Assembly: GCF_024228315.1 (NCBI RefSeq)
Contig: NZ_CP100454.1
Location: 434,001 to 498,000, forward strand
From: Halomarina pelagica
GTDB taxonomy: Archaea; Halobacteriota; Halobacteria; Halobacteriales; Haloarculaceae
Reading direction: 5' to 3'
Length of the DNA: 64,000 nucleotides
Each line of letters begins with the position of its first letter. Position 1 is the first letter of the stretch. This document shows positions 42,796 to 51,340 of this stretch, piece after piece. Below the pieces are notes generated by a model that was not told the DNA's origin, searched no databases, and was given only the letters and a program-made list of their open reading frames with translations. The translations under genes and the position numbers were made by a program.

Positions 42796-43965
42796 ATGAA
42801 CTTCGAGGAACGCATCCTCAGGCGACAGCGAACCGACGGCGACGCCCGACTCGTGCGCGACGGCGACGCGGTGAACCCGCTCGCGCACCTCGACGAACCG
42901 GTCGGGCGCGGCCCCGTCCTCGAGCGACTGCTCGACGCGGTCGCCCCCGTCTTCGAGGGCGAACTCCCGGCCGACAGCTACCTCTGGGGGCCGGCGGGGA
43001 GCGGGAAGTCGGCGCTCGTCACCGCGCTCGTCGAACACCTCTCGCGGCTCGTCGGGGGGGGCGGCCGGGCGATCTACACCACGACCCGTGGCGGATCGAC
43101 CGGGCCGTCGCTCGCCGTTCGCTACGTGGACGCACGGACGGCCAACAGCGCGTTCGGACTCCACTACGCCGTGCTCGACGCGCTCTCCGACGACGCCATC
43201 CCGCGCGGCGGGGTCCGCACCGACGCGCTGCGGGAGCGCCTCGCCGAGTGGCTCTCCCGGCGGAACCGGCGCGTCCTGCTCGTCGTCGACCACGTCGGGG
43301 AGCCCGAGACGTATCCGGCGTCGTTCGTGACCGACCAGTTCGCCCCGCTCGCTGACGCGGTGGCGACCGTCTGCGTCGGACGCGACCCGCCCGCCGAGGG
43401 CGAGTGGGAACCCGCGCAGGTCGTCGAAGTGCCGGCGTACGACCGGCACGCGCTGGAGGACGTGCTGACGACGCGCGTCTCCCGCGGGCTCTCCCCCCGG
43501 GCGCTCCGCCACGAACAGCTCGCCCGGATCGCGTCCTGGGCCGACGGGAACGCCTACGACGCCCTCTGCGCGCTGTTCTGCGCGGTCGACGCCGCGGTGA
43601 CGGCGGGCGCGGACCGCGTCTCCGACGAACACGTGGACGCGGGGATGGCGGCGGTCCCCCGCGACGGCGTCCCCCTCGGGCGCGTCCTCGCGCTCTCCGA
43701 CGCCCGCCGGACCGTCCTGCGACACCTGGTGACCCTCGACGCCGACCAGCGCACCTCGGTGGGGGCGACCGCGGAGGCGATCGCGGCCGACCCCGAGGTC
43801 TCGCTCTCGGTCGGGACCGTCACGCGCGTGCTGTACGAACTCGCCGAGACGGGGATCCTCGATCGGGTCACGGTCGAGGCAGACTCGGGGCGGGGACGAC
43901 CCCCGAGCCGCCTCGAACCGCGGTTCTCGACGCTCGCCTTCCGGCGGCTGTACGACGCGGCGTGA
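42796..43965 (+). CDS. Orc1/Cdc6-like AAA+ ATPase, divergent Walker B
   Basis: The 389-residue protein resembles haloarchaeal Orc1/Cdc6. It has an N-terminal region with PLAHLDEPVGRGPVLERLLD, Walker A YLWGPAGSGKSALV (about residue 60), a middle segment SAFGLHYAVLDALSDD and a C-terminal winged helix (RTVLRHLVTLDADQRTSVGA, TVTRVLYELAETGILDRVTV). Walker B reads RVLLVVDHVGEPE, so the catalytic Glu of the DE motif is His. It may bind but not hydrolyse ATP. No origin repeats are visible nearby. It follows the glycerol genes by 92 bp and may be a regulatory rather than initiator paralogue. Confidence 0.78.
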   Translation: MNFEERILRRQRTDGDARLVRDGDAVNPLAHLDEPVGRGPVLERLLDAVAPVFEGELPADSYLWGPAGSGKSALVTALVEHLSRLVGGGGRAIYTTTRGGSTGPSLAVRYVDARTANSAFGLHYAVLDALSDDAIPRGGVRTDALRERLAEWLSRRNRRVLLVVDHVGEPETYPASFVTDQFAPLADAVATVCVGRDPPAEGEWEPAQVVEVPAYDRHALEDVLTTRVSRGLSPRALRHEQLARIASWADGNAYDALCALFCAVDAAVTAGADRVSDEHVDAGMAAVPRDGVPLGRVLALSDARRTVLRHLVTLDADQRTSVGATAEAIAADPEVSLSVGTVTRVLYELAETGILDRVTVEADSGRGRPPSRLEPRFSTLAFRRLYDAA

Positions 43966-44068
43966 GCCTCCCGCGCCGCCCGTATCCTCTGCGCCTTCGC
44001 GCCTCCCGCACCTCCCGCGCCGTCCGATGACGTTAAGCGCGCGCCGGATGAGCCTAGACGCGACAGAG

Positions 44069-44500
44069 ATGTACGACCGGATTCTCTTCCCGACCGACGG
44101 GAGCGAGGGGGCGGACGAGGCGCTCGACTACGCGCTCTCGCTCGCAGAGCTGTCCGACGCGACGGTCCACGTACTGTACGTCGCCGACACGAACCGCGAC
44201 AGCCTGGCGGTCCTCGGCGGCGAGGTGGTCGACGCCCTCGAGGAGGAGGGCGAGCGCGTCGTGAGCGAGGTGGTCGAGACCGCCGAGGCGCGCGGCGTGG
44301 GTGTCGTCGGCGAGGTGGTGCAGGGCGAGCCCCACCCGTCGATCCTCGACTACGCCGAGCGCGAGGGCGTCGACCTTATCGTGATGGCGACCCACGGACG
44401 GCGCGGACTCGACCGCTACCTCCTCGGGAGCGTCACCGAGAAGATCGTCCGGACGGCGTCCGTGCCCGTGCTGACGGTTCGAATGGACGAGGCCGACTGA
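44069..44500 (+). CDS. universal stress protein (UspA family)
   Basis: The 143-residue protein has the UspA fold: MYDRILFPTDGSEGADEALD at the start, VHVLYVADTNRD and the ATP-binding motif VMATHGRRGLDRYLLGSVTEKIVR (G-2x-G-9x-G-S/T type), then ASVPVLTVRM at the end. It is likely a nucleotide-binding stress protein. ATG 44069 is preferred over two in-frame ATGs upstream (44027, 44048) because it matches the family start. Confidence 0.92.
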   Translation: MYDRILFPTDGSEGADEALDYALSLAELSDATVHVLYVADTNRDSLAVLGGEVVDALEEEGERVVSEVVETAEARGVGVVGEVVQGEPHPSILDYAEREGVDLIVMATHGRRGLDRYLLGSVTEKIVRTASVPVLTVRMDEAD

Positions 44501-44826
44501 CCGCGCCCCGGTGACTTCGGCCGCCGACCGCCGATCACCGACCGTCGGCCGTCGGCCGTCGACCGCGGTGCCACCCGGGTGAGTCGGCGGTCCCCCCGGA
44601 GACGGCGGATCGGACCGTCACCGGCCGGACGCGGTGACGATCCTCCGGCGAGGAGTCACGGAAATATCGACCGGATCCCTCGCGGCCATGACCCCCGGTC
44701 GAGTACGGGCACAGTCGTGTGCGAGACGTCGCGCGCGGACGAGGGGGCCGGTGAACTCGACGGATCGAGACGCTCGTCCCCGTCCCCGTCCCCTTTCGTT
44801 CACGCGTGCGGACTCGCGCGTACCCC
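44501..44826. other. intergenic region with short GACCG repeats
   Basis: This 326-bp gap holds the upstream region of the MscS gene. Near 44519-44567 it has short imperfect repeats built on GACCG, CCGAC and GTCGGCC. I see no gene on either strand and no clear TATA box. Confidence 0.4.
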
Positions 44827-45765
44827 ATGACTCTCGGCAGATACACACTCGTACTCCAGCAGGGCGGTTCGAACGGCGGGACTGGTATCGACTGGCCGGA
44901 CACGCCCGGGGAGGCGCTCGCCCAGTTCTCCGGCGTCGTCGCGGACGTGCTCGTGTTCGTCGCCGCGTTCGTGGCCGTCTACCTCCTCGGTCGCCTCGTG
45001 CTCGTCCCGCTGACGAACCGCGCGATGCGCGCCCGCGGCTTCGATCCCACGATCCGGAGCCTCGCGGAGAACGTCGTCGGCGTGCTCGCGCTGTTCGCGG
45101 CGGTCGCCGTCGCGTTCACCGTCGCGGGGTTCGAGGTGTTTCTCGCGGCGTTCGCGACCATCGGCGGCGCGCTGGCGCTGGCGCTCGGCTTCGCCGCGCA
45201 GGACCTGCTCAGCAACTTCGTCGCCGGGATCTTCATCCTCAAGGACCGCCCATTCGAGATCGGCGACTGGATCGAGTGGAACGACATGGAGGGCACCGTC
45301 GAGGACATCGACCTGCGCGTGACGCGCGTGCGGACCTTCGACAACGAACGGATCACGGTCCCGAACTCCGAACTCGCGAACAACGCCCTCACGAACCCCG
45401 TCGCGTACGACACGCTCCGCCAGCGGTTCGTCTTCGGCATCGGCTACGACGACGACATCACCCACGCGACGCAGGTCATCCTGGAGGAGGCAGCGCGGGT
45501 GGAGGGCATCCTCGACGATCCCGAGCCGTCGGTCCGCGTCACGGAGCTGGCCGACTCCTACGTCGGCCTCCAGGCGCGCTTCTGGATCGGCGACCCCTCG
45601 CGCGCCGACCTCGTGGGGGTGCAGTCGGAGTTCGTGCAGGCCGTGAAGGAGCGCTGCGACGCCGAGCGGATCGAGATGCCGTATCCCTACCGCGAACTCA
45701 CCGGTAGCATCGACGTGGACGGGATGACCGAACAGGAGCCGTCCGCCGCGCGCGCGGACGACTGA
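44827..45765 (+). CDS. MscS family mechanosensitive channel
   Basis: The 312-residue protein has three N-terminal membrane helices. TM3 is the glycine/alanine-rich pore helix (ATIGGALALALGFAAQDLLS) followed by NFVAGIFILKDRPFEIGDWI, and the beta domain carries the MscS motif RITVPNSELANN. It releases osmolytes on hypo-osmotic shock, a key need for a halophile. A short acidic C-terminal tail follows the alpha/beta domain. ATG 44827 is chosen. Confidence 0.93.
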   Translation: MTLGRYTLVLQQGGSNGGTGIDWPDTPGEALAQFSGVVADVLVFVAAFVAVYLLGRLVLVPLTNRAMRARGFDPTIRSLAENVVGVLALFAAVAVAFTVAGFEVFLAAFATIGGALALALGFAAQDLLSNFVAGIFILKDRPFEIGDWIEWNDMEGTVEDIDLRVTRVRTFDNERITVPNSELANNALTNPVAYDTLRQRFVFGIGYDDDITHATQVILEEAARVEGILDDPEPSVRVTELADSYVGLQARFWIGDPSRADLVGVQSEFVQAVKERCDAERIEMPYPYRELTGSIDVDGMTEQEPSAARADD

Positions 45766-45799
45766 ATCTCGGAAGCGTCTCGGAAAGCTCGGAGCCGCG

Positions 45800-47104
45800 T
45801 CAGTCGTCGACGGCGACCGCTGCCGGGCGGGACTCGCCGCGCGCGTCGCCCGGGGGGCGGAGCGCGAGTGCCGCGCCGCCGGCGACGACGGCGAGCGCGC
45901 CGCCGAGCAGGAACGTCCACGTCCAGCCGGAGACGGTCACGAGCCACCCCGTCACGGTCCCCCCGAAGATGCCCCCCCACATCTTCCCCGAGTAGAGCAG
46001 CGCGTAGTTCGCCGAGGACTCTGCCTCGCCGTAGTAGTCAGCGACGATGCTCGGAAAGAGGGTGTACTGCGGGCTCCAGAAGAACGTCGCCACGACGACG
46101 GCGACGAGGAAGCCGACGGTGGTACCGGACTGCCCGAAGTAGACGACGGCGAACAGCCCGAGTCCGCACAGCGCGAACGAGGCGGCCATCGCGACCCGCC
46201 GGTTGACGCGGTCGGAGAGTTCGCCCAGCAGGAGGCGGCCGACGCCGCCCGCGATCGGGAGCAGCGTCGCCGACGCGGTGGCGGTCACCGCGGTCAGCCC
46301 CATCGCCGCGGCGAACGAGACGATCTTCGCGGTCAGCATCAGCCCCGCGCCGCTGACAGCGACGAACATCGCGTACATCAGCCAGAACTGCCACGTCCGG
46401 AGCATCCCGCGCCAGGTGTAGTCGCCCCTCGGCGCGGCCGCGGTCGCCCCCTCGTCGCCTCCCGCGTCCCTCCCGTCCACGTCCGCGTACCACGATTCCG
46501 GCGGGTCGCGGAGCACGAACGCGGCGACGAGGATCGCCGCGCCGATGATCAGCCCCATCGTGCGGAGCACGTCGTCGTAGCCGCCGACGGTCGCGTTGGC
46601 GCGGACGTACGGGACGAACAGCGCCGCTCCGCCCGCGAACGCCATCGTCCCGGCCCCCGTCGTCAGTCCCCGGCGATCCGGGAACCACTTCAGCGCGGTG
46701 TTCACCGCGACGGTGTAGACGACGCCGACGCCGATCGCGCCGACCGAGTAGAGCACCCACAGCTGGAGCGGCGTCGTCGCGTACGAGAGCAGGTAGTACG
46801 ACCCGCCGGCCAGCCCCGCCGCGAGGAGCGTCAGCCCCCGCGGGCCGTGGCGGTCGCGCCACCAGCCCACCGGGAACTGCGACCCCGACTGGAAGATCAC
46901 GTACAGGGTGAACACCAGCCCGAGGGCGGTCGGCGAGATCTCGAGGTCGGTCGCGAGCGGCCCCTCGATGGACGACCAGACGTACTGGTAGGGGCTGACC
47001 GCGCCCATCGCGAGCGCGGCGGCGACCACCAGCCACCACCGGGAGAACCCGAGGTGCTCGCGGGCGCGGGCGGCGTACTCGTGGTCGGGGCCGTCCGCCG
47101 CCAT
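45800..47104 (-). CDS. MFS transporter, oxalate/formate antiporter-like
   Basis: The 434-residue protein has 12 membrane helices. Sequence features of the OFA branch include AMGAVSPYQYVWSSIEGPLA, the RDRHGPRGLTLLAAGLAGGS loop after TM2, and FFWSPQYTLFPSIVADYYGE in the second half. Substrates are probably small carboxylates or peptide breakdown products. ATG 47104 overlaps the stop of the gamma-glutamyltransferase gene by one base, so they form an operon. Transport of glutamate, a GGT product or substrate is possible, though inferred. Confidence 0.88.
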   Translation of the reverse strand: MAADGPDHEYAARAREHLGFSRWWLVVAAALAMGAVSPYQYVWSSIEGPLATDLEISPTALGLVFTLYVIFQSGSQFPVGWWRDRHGPRGLTLLAAGLAGGSYYLLSYATTPLQLWVLYSVGAIGVGVVYTVAVNTALKWFPDRRGLTTGAGTMAFAGGAALFVPYVRANATVGGYDDVLRTMGLIIGAAILVAAFVLRDPPESWYADVDGRDAGGDEGATAAAPRGDYTWRGMLRTWQFWLMYAMFVAVSGAGLMLTAKIVSFAAAMGLTAVTATASATLLPIAGGVGRLLLGELSDRVNRRVAMAASFALCGLGLFAVVYFGQSGTTVGFLVAVVVATFFWSPQYTLFPSIVADYYGEAESSANYALLYSGKMWGGIFGGTVTGWLVTVSGWTWTFLLGGALAVVAGGAALALRPPGDARGESRPAAVAVDD

Positions 47105-48726
47105 CAGTACCCGACCGCGAGGCCGTCCTTGCGCGGCTCGGTCGCCCCCGAGAGGATCCCGTCCTCGTTGCGGACGATCTGCGCCCCGCCGAACTGCGAG
47201 GCGGGGAGCGTCCGAACGTCGTGACCCATACGGGCGAGCTTCGGCGCGATGCCGTCGGCGACGCGTTCCTCGAGCGCGAGCGAGCTGTCCTCGCGGTAGC
47301 GCCAGCGCGGCTCGTCGAGCGCCGCCTGCAGCGGGAGGTCGTAGTCGACGAGGTTCGAGATCACCTGGACGTGGCCCTGGGGTTGCATGTACCCGCCCAT
47401 CACGCCGAAGGCCGCCCAGTCGTCGGCTCCGAAGCGGGCGAGGCCGGGGATGAGCGTGTGGAACGGGCGCTTGCCCGGCGCGAGGCGGTTGGGGTGGTCC
47501 GCGTCGAGCGAGAACGACGCGCCGCGGTTCTGGAGCGCGATGCCCGTGTCGCCGGCGACGAGGCCGCTGCCGAACCCGGCGAACCGGGAGTTGATGTAGG
47601 AGACGACGTTGCCCTCGTCGTCTGCGACGCACAGGAGCACGGTGTCCGCGTCCTCGGCGCGCGCGTCCGGCACGCCGAAGGAGGCGTCCGCGAGCCCCTC
47701 GCCGTCGAGTTCGCTCGCGCGCCGCCGGGCGTACTCCATCGACCCGAGCGGCGGGACCTCCTCGTAGTCGGGGTCGGTGATGTATCGGTGGCCATCGTGG
47801 AAGGCGAGCTTCGTCGCCTCGGCGAACTCGTGGACGCGCTCGGGGGAGTGAAGCGGGTGGCGGGCGGCGTCGCGCACCCCCGCGATGTTGAGCGCCTCGA
47901 GGACGACCAGCCCCTGGTTGTTCGGCGGGAGTTCGTACACCTCCGCGCCGTTGTACGTCGTGCTCACGGGATCGAGCAGCTCCGGCTCGAACGACGCGAG
48001 GTCGTCGTCGTCGAGGAAGCCGCCCTTCGACCGCACCTCGGCGACGATCCGCTCCGCGATGTCGCCCTCGTAGACCACGTCCGCCCCCTCGTCGGCGACG
48101 CGTTCGAGCGACCGCCCGAGGTTCGGGAGGCGGACGCGCTCGCCGACCGTCGGCGCGCGCCCGTCCGGGAGGTACGCCGCGCGGGCGTGCTCGTCCGTGA
48201 ACAGCTCCTCGCCGTGTCGCCACTGGGCGGCGACGACCTCCGTGACGGGGTACCCCTCGATCGCGTACCGGATCGCGGGCGCGAGCGCCTCCTCCATCGA
48301 GAGGCGGCCGAACCGCTCGACGGTGAGTTCCCAGCCCCGGGCGGTGCCGGGGACGGTCACGGTGTGCGCGCCGCGCTCGGGCATCGTCGCGTCCGCGGGA
48401 TCGACCCCCTCCTCCTCGGCGACCGCCTCCCGGACGCGCTCGCGGGTCGCCCCCGCGGGCGCGCCGCCGCAGCTTCGCATCGCGCCGACGTCGCCGTCGG
48501 CGGTTCGGTAGAGCGCGAACACGTCGCCGCCGAGGCCCGTGCTCGTGGGCTCGACGACGTTCAGCGCCGCCGCCGTCGCCACCGCGGCGTCGAAGGCGTT
48601 CCCCCCCTGCTGGAGGACGGTGATCCCCGCCTGCGAGGCGAGCGGCTGGCTGGTGGCGACGACCCCGCGCTGGCCGTACACCGTCGAGCGGCGGGAGTTG
48701 AACTTGTCCAGGTCGACCGTGGGCAT
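47104..48726 (-). CDS. ggt: gamma-glutamyltransferase family protein (YwrD-like)
   Basis: The 540-residue Ntn hydrolase has the GGT layout: GVVATSQPLASQAGITVLQQGGNAFDA, TSTGLGGDVFALY, and the autocleavage site at the Thr of DADTVLLCVADDEGNVVSYINS (about residue 358), then FGSGLVAGDTGIALQNRG. The TTHYS motif of classic GGT is TVLLC, as in the YwrD/cephalosporin-acylase-like branch, so activity on glutathione is uncertain. Haloarchaea use gamma-glutamylcysteine, a plausible substrate. There is no Tat or Sec signal, so it is probably cytoplasmic. ATG 48726 is chosen; GTG 48741 is an alternative. Confidence 0.92.
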   Translation of the reverse strand: MPTVDLDKFNSRRSTVYGQRGVVATSQPLASQAGITVLQQGGNAFDAAVATAAALNVVEPTSTGLGGDVFALYRTADGDVGAMRSCGGAPAGATRERVREAVAEEEGVDPADATMPERGAHTVTVPGTARGWELTVERFGRLSMEEALAPAIRYAIEGYPVTEVVAAQWRHGEELFTDEHARAAYLPDGRAPTVGERVRLPNLGRSLERVADEGADVVYEGDIAERIVAEVRSKGGFLDDDDLASFEPELLDPVSTTYNGAEVYELPPNNQGLVVLEALNIAGVRDAARHPLHSPERVHEFAEATKLAFHDGHRYITDPDYEEVPPLGSMEYARRRASELDGEGLADASFGVPDARAEDADTVLLCVADDEGNVVSYINSRFAGFGSGLVAGDTGIALQNRGASFSLDADHPNRLAPGKRPFHTLIPGLARFGADDWAAFGVMGGYMQPQGHVQVISNLVDYDLPLQAALDEPRWRYREDSSLALEERVADGIAPKLARMGHDVRTLPASQFGGAQIVRNEDGILSGATEPRKDGLAVGY

Positions 48727-48839
48727 GTGAGAGGGGTTCACGCACGCCCCCGAAAGCCGAGGGCCGAATAGTTTCGGTGTGGGGGTACGCCGAACTGGTT
48801 CGGTAGCCGTTATATCCCCCGCGATCCCGATGTCGTGGC

Positions 48840-49490
48840 ATGACGTTCTCGATCTGCGTCCGGGAGGAGACCGACGGCGGCGACGTCTTCGGCGTCGCCG
48901 TGGCGACCGACGCGCCCGCCGTGGGCGCGCTCGCCCCCTGCGTGAGCCACGAGGGAGCCATCAGCACCCAGAGTTTCGTCAACGTGCGTCTGGGGCGGCG
49001 GGGCGTCGCCCTGCTCTCCGACCTCGCCGTCGACGACGCGCTCTCCGGCCTGCTCGCGCGTGACGATCACGCCGAGTTGCGCCAGGTCCACGGCGTGGAC
49101 GCCCGGGGGGCGACGTTCGCATACACCGGCGAGGGCTGTGAGGAGTGGTGCGGACACGTCGTCGACGAGGAGCGCGGCGTCACCGCCGCCGGGAACATGC
49201 TCGTCGGGGAGGAGACCCTCCACGCCGCCGCGGCGGCCTACGACGAGGGCGACGGCCCGGTCTGCGAGCGCCTCCTCGACGCGCTCGCGGCGGGCGCGGA
49301 GGCGGGCGGCGACAAGCGCGGGCACACCTCCGCCGCCCTGACGGTGAAGGCCCCCGAGACGACCGTCTACCACGACCTGCGCGTGGACGAACACGAGACG
49401 CCGATCGCGGAACTCCGGCGCGTCTACGAGGCGGCCCGCGAGGCGAGCGAGACGTTCACCGAGGCGAAGAAGTCGCGGATCTTCGACTGA
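48840..49490 (+). CDS. DUF1028 family putative Ntn-hydrolase
   Basis: The 216-residue protein begins MTFSICVREETDGGDVFGVA and contains VGALAPCVSHEGAISTQSFVNVRLG, VDARGATFAYTGEGCEEWCG, AAGNMLVGEETL and GGDKRGHTSAALTVKAPE. These are the DUF1028 hallmarks; the family is thought to be Ntn-hydrolase-like but its reaction is unknown. It is divergent from ggt with a 113-bp gap, so the two could share regulation. The pairing with ggt suggests amide or gamma-glutamyl chemistry. ATG 48840. Confidence 0.88.
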   Translation: MTFSICVREETDGGDVFGVAVATDAPAVGALAPCVSHEGAISTQSFVNVRLGRRGVALLSDLAVDDALSGLLARDDHAELRQVHGVDARGATFAYTGEGCEEWCGHVVDEERGVTAAGNMLVGEETLHAAAAAYDEGDGPVCERLLDALAAGAEAGGDKRGHTSAALTVKAPETTVYHDLRVDEHETPIAELRRVYEAAREASETFTEAKKSRIFD

Positions 49491-49723
49491 ATCCGTGACC
49501 GATTAATTATCCACGGAGGCACTGTCTAGTTACTCTCACGTACACCTCTTCTCTGTCTGCTCCGGGACGTTCTCCTGTCCGCTGCCGTCCGAAGAGAACT
49601 GGGTGGAGGTGAGCGAAAAGAGGTACCTGGCAGCTTCATTCTCGACCTCTCTCGAAGTAATTCGAGGACAGCGACCGGTTCGCCGATGCGCGGTATCGAC
49701 GCGTACCGACGAGTGAAACACGC

Positions 49724-49981
49724 TTAACTGGCTAGCACCGGGCTCGAATACCAGAGCAAGAGTACTGAGAGGGCGAGGGCGATAACGCCGGCGACGACGC
49801 AGATCACGGCGAGGACGCGAGTGATTGGACGTGTATCGAAGCGGTACATCTCGACGCCGAGAGCGAGGAGAACGATCCCTAAGACGGGTGTGAAGATCCC
49901 GTTCAGGACGGTGAGGACTACCGCTAGCCCGCCCAATCCGAGTACCATACCGAGTTTCTTCGAACTCATCACCGGATTCAT
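49724..49981 (-). CDS. small membrane protein, possibly an immunity partner
   Basis: The 85-residue protein has three predicted membrane helices (LGMVLGLGGLAVVLTVLNGI, PVLGIVLLALGVEM, RVLAVICVVAGVIALALSVLLLW) and short polar turns. It is not recognised. Its GC content is lower than the core genome. It starts 38 bp downstream of the Tat-exported orphan on the same strand, so the two are likely co-transcribed. The size and arrangement would suit an immunity or membrane-anchor partner; that is speculative. Confidence 0.6.
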   Translation of the reverse strand: MNPVMSSKKLGMVLGLGGLAVVLTVLNGIFTPVLGIVLLALGVEMYRFDTRPITRVLAVICVVAGVIALALSVLLLWYSSPVLAS

Positions 49982-50019
49982 GGTTTCAGTTTATTTCACT
50001 CATAAAAATATAACCGTTG

Positions 50020-50709
50020 TTAGAGCCCTTCGTCCCAGAGCTTCCAACCCCCACGATCATAGCCACGAAGTAGTGACCACGGCTGAGCGCTATCGACACA
50101 ACCGAAGTCGCCAGACAGACATTGTTTGAGACTCACTTGCTGGAACGATTCGAATCCCCAGTCAAACGTTGTAACCTGATCACCGATATTCCCCCGATAG
50201 AACCAGGTAGGAGCGAGGTTGGAAATATACGAGTAAGTATCGATGTTCCAGACGCTACTCCCGTTATAACTCCACGTCATGACGTGGACGAAGTCCCATA
50301 TTTTTGCTCCCGAAATCTGACTCCTTGCTGTCTGAGTGTAGCGTGCAGTACGTCGATTTGATAAGATCGAGATCTGGTTCTCTTCGACCGTTGTACTAGA
50401 GATATCTGTAGGCTGTAAGCCCACAATTACCACCTGTTGCTGTTCTGTAGAGAGTTGTTCGAATACCTGCTCTGCTTTGTCTTGAGATAGCTGAACGAAC
50501 GCTTGGACGAATGCCCGCGACTGCTGCTTGTTCTCCGGGTTAAATTCAGTATCAGGAGTTTTCGTGCTAACTGTTTCGTCAGTGTCTGCCGTAACGATTC
50601 CTGTAAGGCTGGCTCCCACTACTCCAGCCAATCCTACGTTTCGGAGGAACTTGCGTCGGTTGACCAAGCTGTTGTCCGATCTGTCTTTCAACATAGACAT
50701 AAAGATCAT
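50020..50709 (-). CDS. Tat-exported orphan protein, AT-rich
   Basis: The 229-residue protein has a Tat signal (NRRKFLRNVGLAGVVGASLT, cleavage near TGIVTADT), a polar Gln-rich segment (NKQQSRAFVQAFVQLSQDKA) and an aromatic, Asn/Ser/Gly-rich C-terminal domain of about 100 residues. That domain contains TWSYNGSSVW, TWFYRGNIGDQ and two cysteines in KQCLSGDFGCVD, ending GYDRGGWKLWDEGL. No enzyme motif is visible. The gene is AT-rich with a TATA-like ATAGATATATG near 50725-50735. In-frame ATGs at 50709, 50700 and 50694 make the start uncertain. It could be a secreted peptide precursor, toxin or surface protein. Confidence 0.7.
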   Translation of the reverse strand: MIFMSMLKDRSDNSLVNRRKFLRNVGLAGVVGASLTGIVTADTDETVSTKTPDTEFNPENKQQSRAFVQAFVQLSQDKAEQVFEQLSTEQQQVVIVGLQPTDISSTTVEENQISILSNRRTARYTQTARSQISGAKIWDFVHVMTWSYNGSSVWNIDTYSYISNLAPTWFYRGNIGDQVTTFDWGFESFQQVSLKQCLSGDFGCVDSAQPWSLLRGYDRGGWKLWDEGL

Positions 50710-50833
50710 TCAAACACAAGGTAATAGATATATGTACCACAGAGTTTTTAAAATACCCGCTGTCTGTTCAATTCTCGGTATACGATACTATCTAGTTCAG
50801 CGAGTTTGAGAAGCGAGGTGGTCGTAGTGAGAA

Positions 50834-51340
50834 GTGATCATTGAACTCGCAGATCTCCGTAAAGAGATGTTAGACGTGGGGAATCAATACGTTTGGGAGA
50901 ACGAGCGAACACCGAGACCCGTCTGCTGTTTCGCGGTTCGACTTCACTCGATAGGGATGTCATTGCGTGAAGTCAAGGCCGTCCTGGACTCGCTGGGTGT
51001 CAATTGCTGCCATCAAGCGATTTGTGCACTGTGGAAGACGCGACGCGTCTTCCATGCTTACAAGAACGACGAAGTCGTTCTTGAGACAGCCCATCAGAAC
51101 CGCTTCGCGTTCCGAGGACGGCGTTCCTCCACCGCCTCACGAGAGACAGGATCTCTCCGAGACAGCGTTTCCTGTCGATGCTGGCGGCTATCCGACTGCC
51201 TCACTCGTCACGAATTGAGCGGTCATCTCGACTGCAGTGACCGGAACCACGTCGAGACGTGGTTCCGGACCGTCTCGACGCGGATCGACAGCTTCCACTC
51301 TCCTTGTGGCGGAGCAGTCAAGCAAGTGCAATACGGTGGT
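50834..51340 (+). pseudogene. IS6-family transposase pseudogene
   Basis: From GTG 50834 the frame reads IIELADLRKEMLDVGNQYVW, ENERTPRPVCCFAVRLHSIG and VLDSLGVNCCHQAICALW, matching the N-terminal part of haloarchaeal IS6-type transposases. The catalytic core that should follow is replaced by hairpin-rich DNA. The end re-emerges in pieces: FPVDAGGYPTA in one frame, then RHELSGHLDCSDRNHVETWF and TVSTRIDSFH in another. The first DDE Asp region is missing and at least one frameshift is present. It cannot be active. Confidence 0.7.
51032..51268. repeat. cluster of perfect palindromes inside the IS remnant
   Basis: Within 237 bp there are several perfect hairpins. They are TGGAAGACGCG/A/CGCGTCTTCCA (51032-51054), CAAGAACGAC/GAA/GTCGTTCTTG (51061-51083), GAGAGA/CAGGA/TCTCTC (51141-51157), and a 13-bp stem with a 2-nt loop beginning CCGGAACCACGTC (51241-51268). 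Weaker stems lie between. Such density is far above expectation for coding-derived DNA. Confidence 0.85.

Noticed and set aside
42796-43965. Replication origin beside the Orc-like gene
   Set aside because: No origin recognition boxes or AT-rich unwinding element were seen in the flanks.
45800-48982. 1060-residue frame joining the MFS transporter to upstream sequence
   Set aside because: Only the last 434 residues are a real protein; the rest is an Arg-rich out-of-frame reading of ggt.
49724-50709. Firm halocin/immunity assignment
   Set aside because: Only architecture and export signal support it; no sequence match to a known halocin can be shown.
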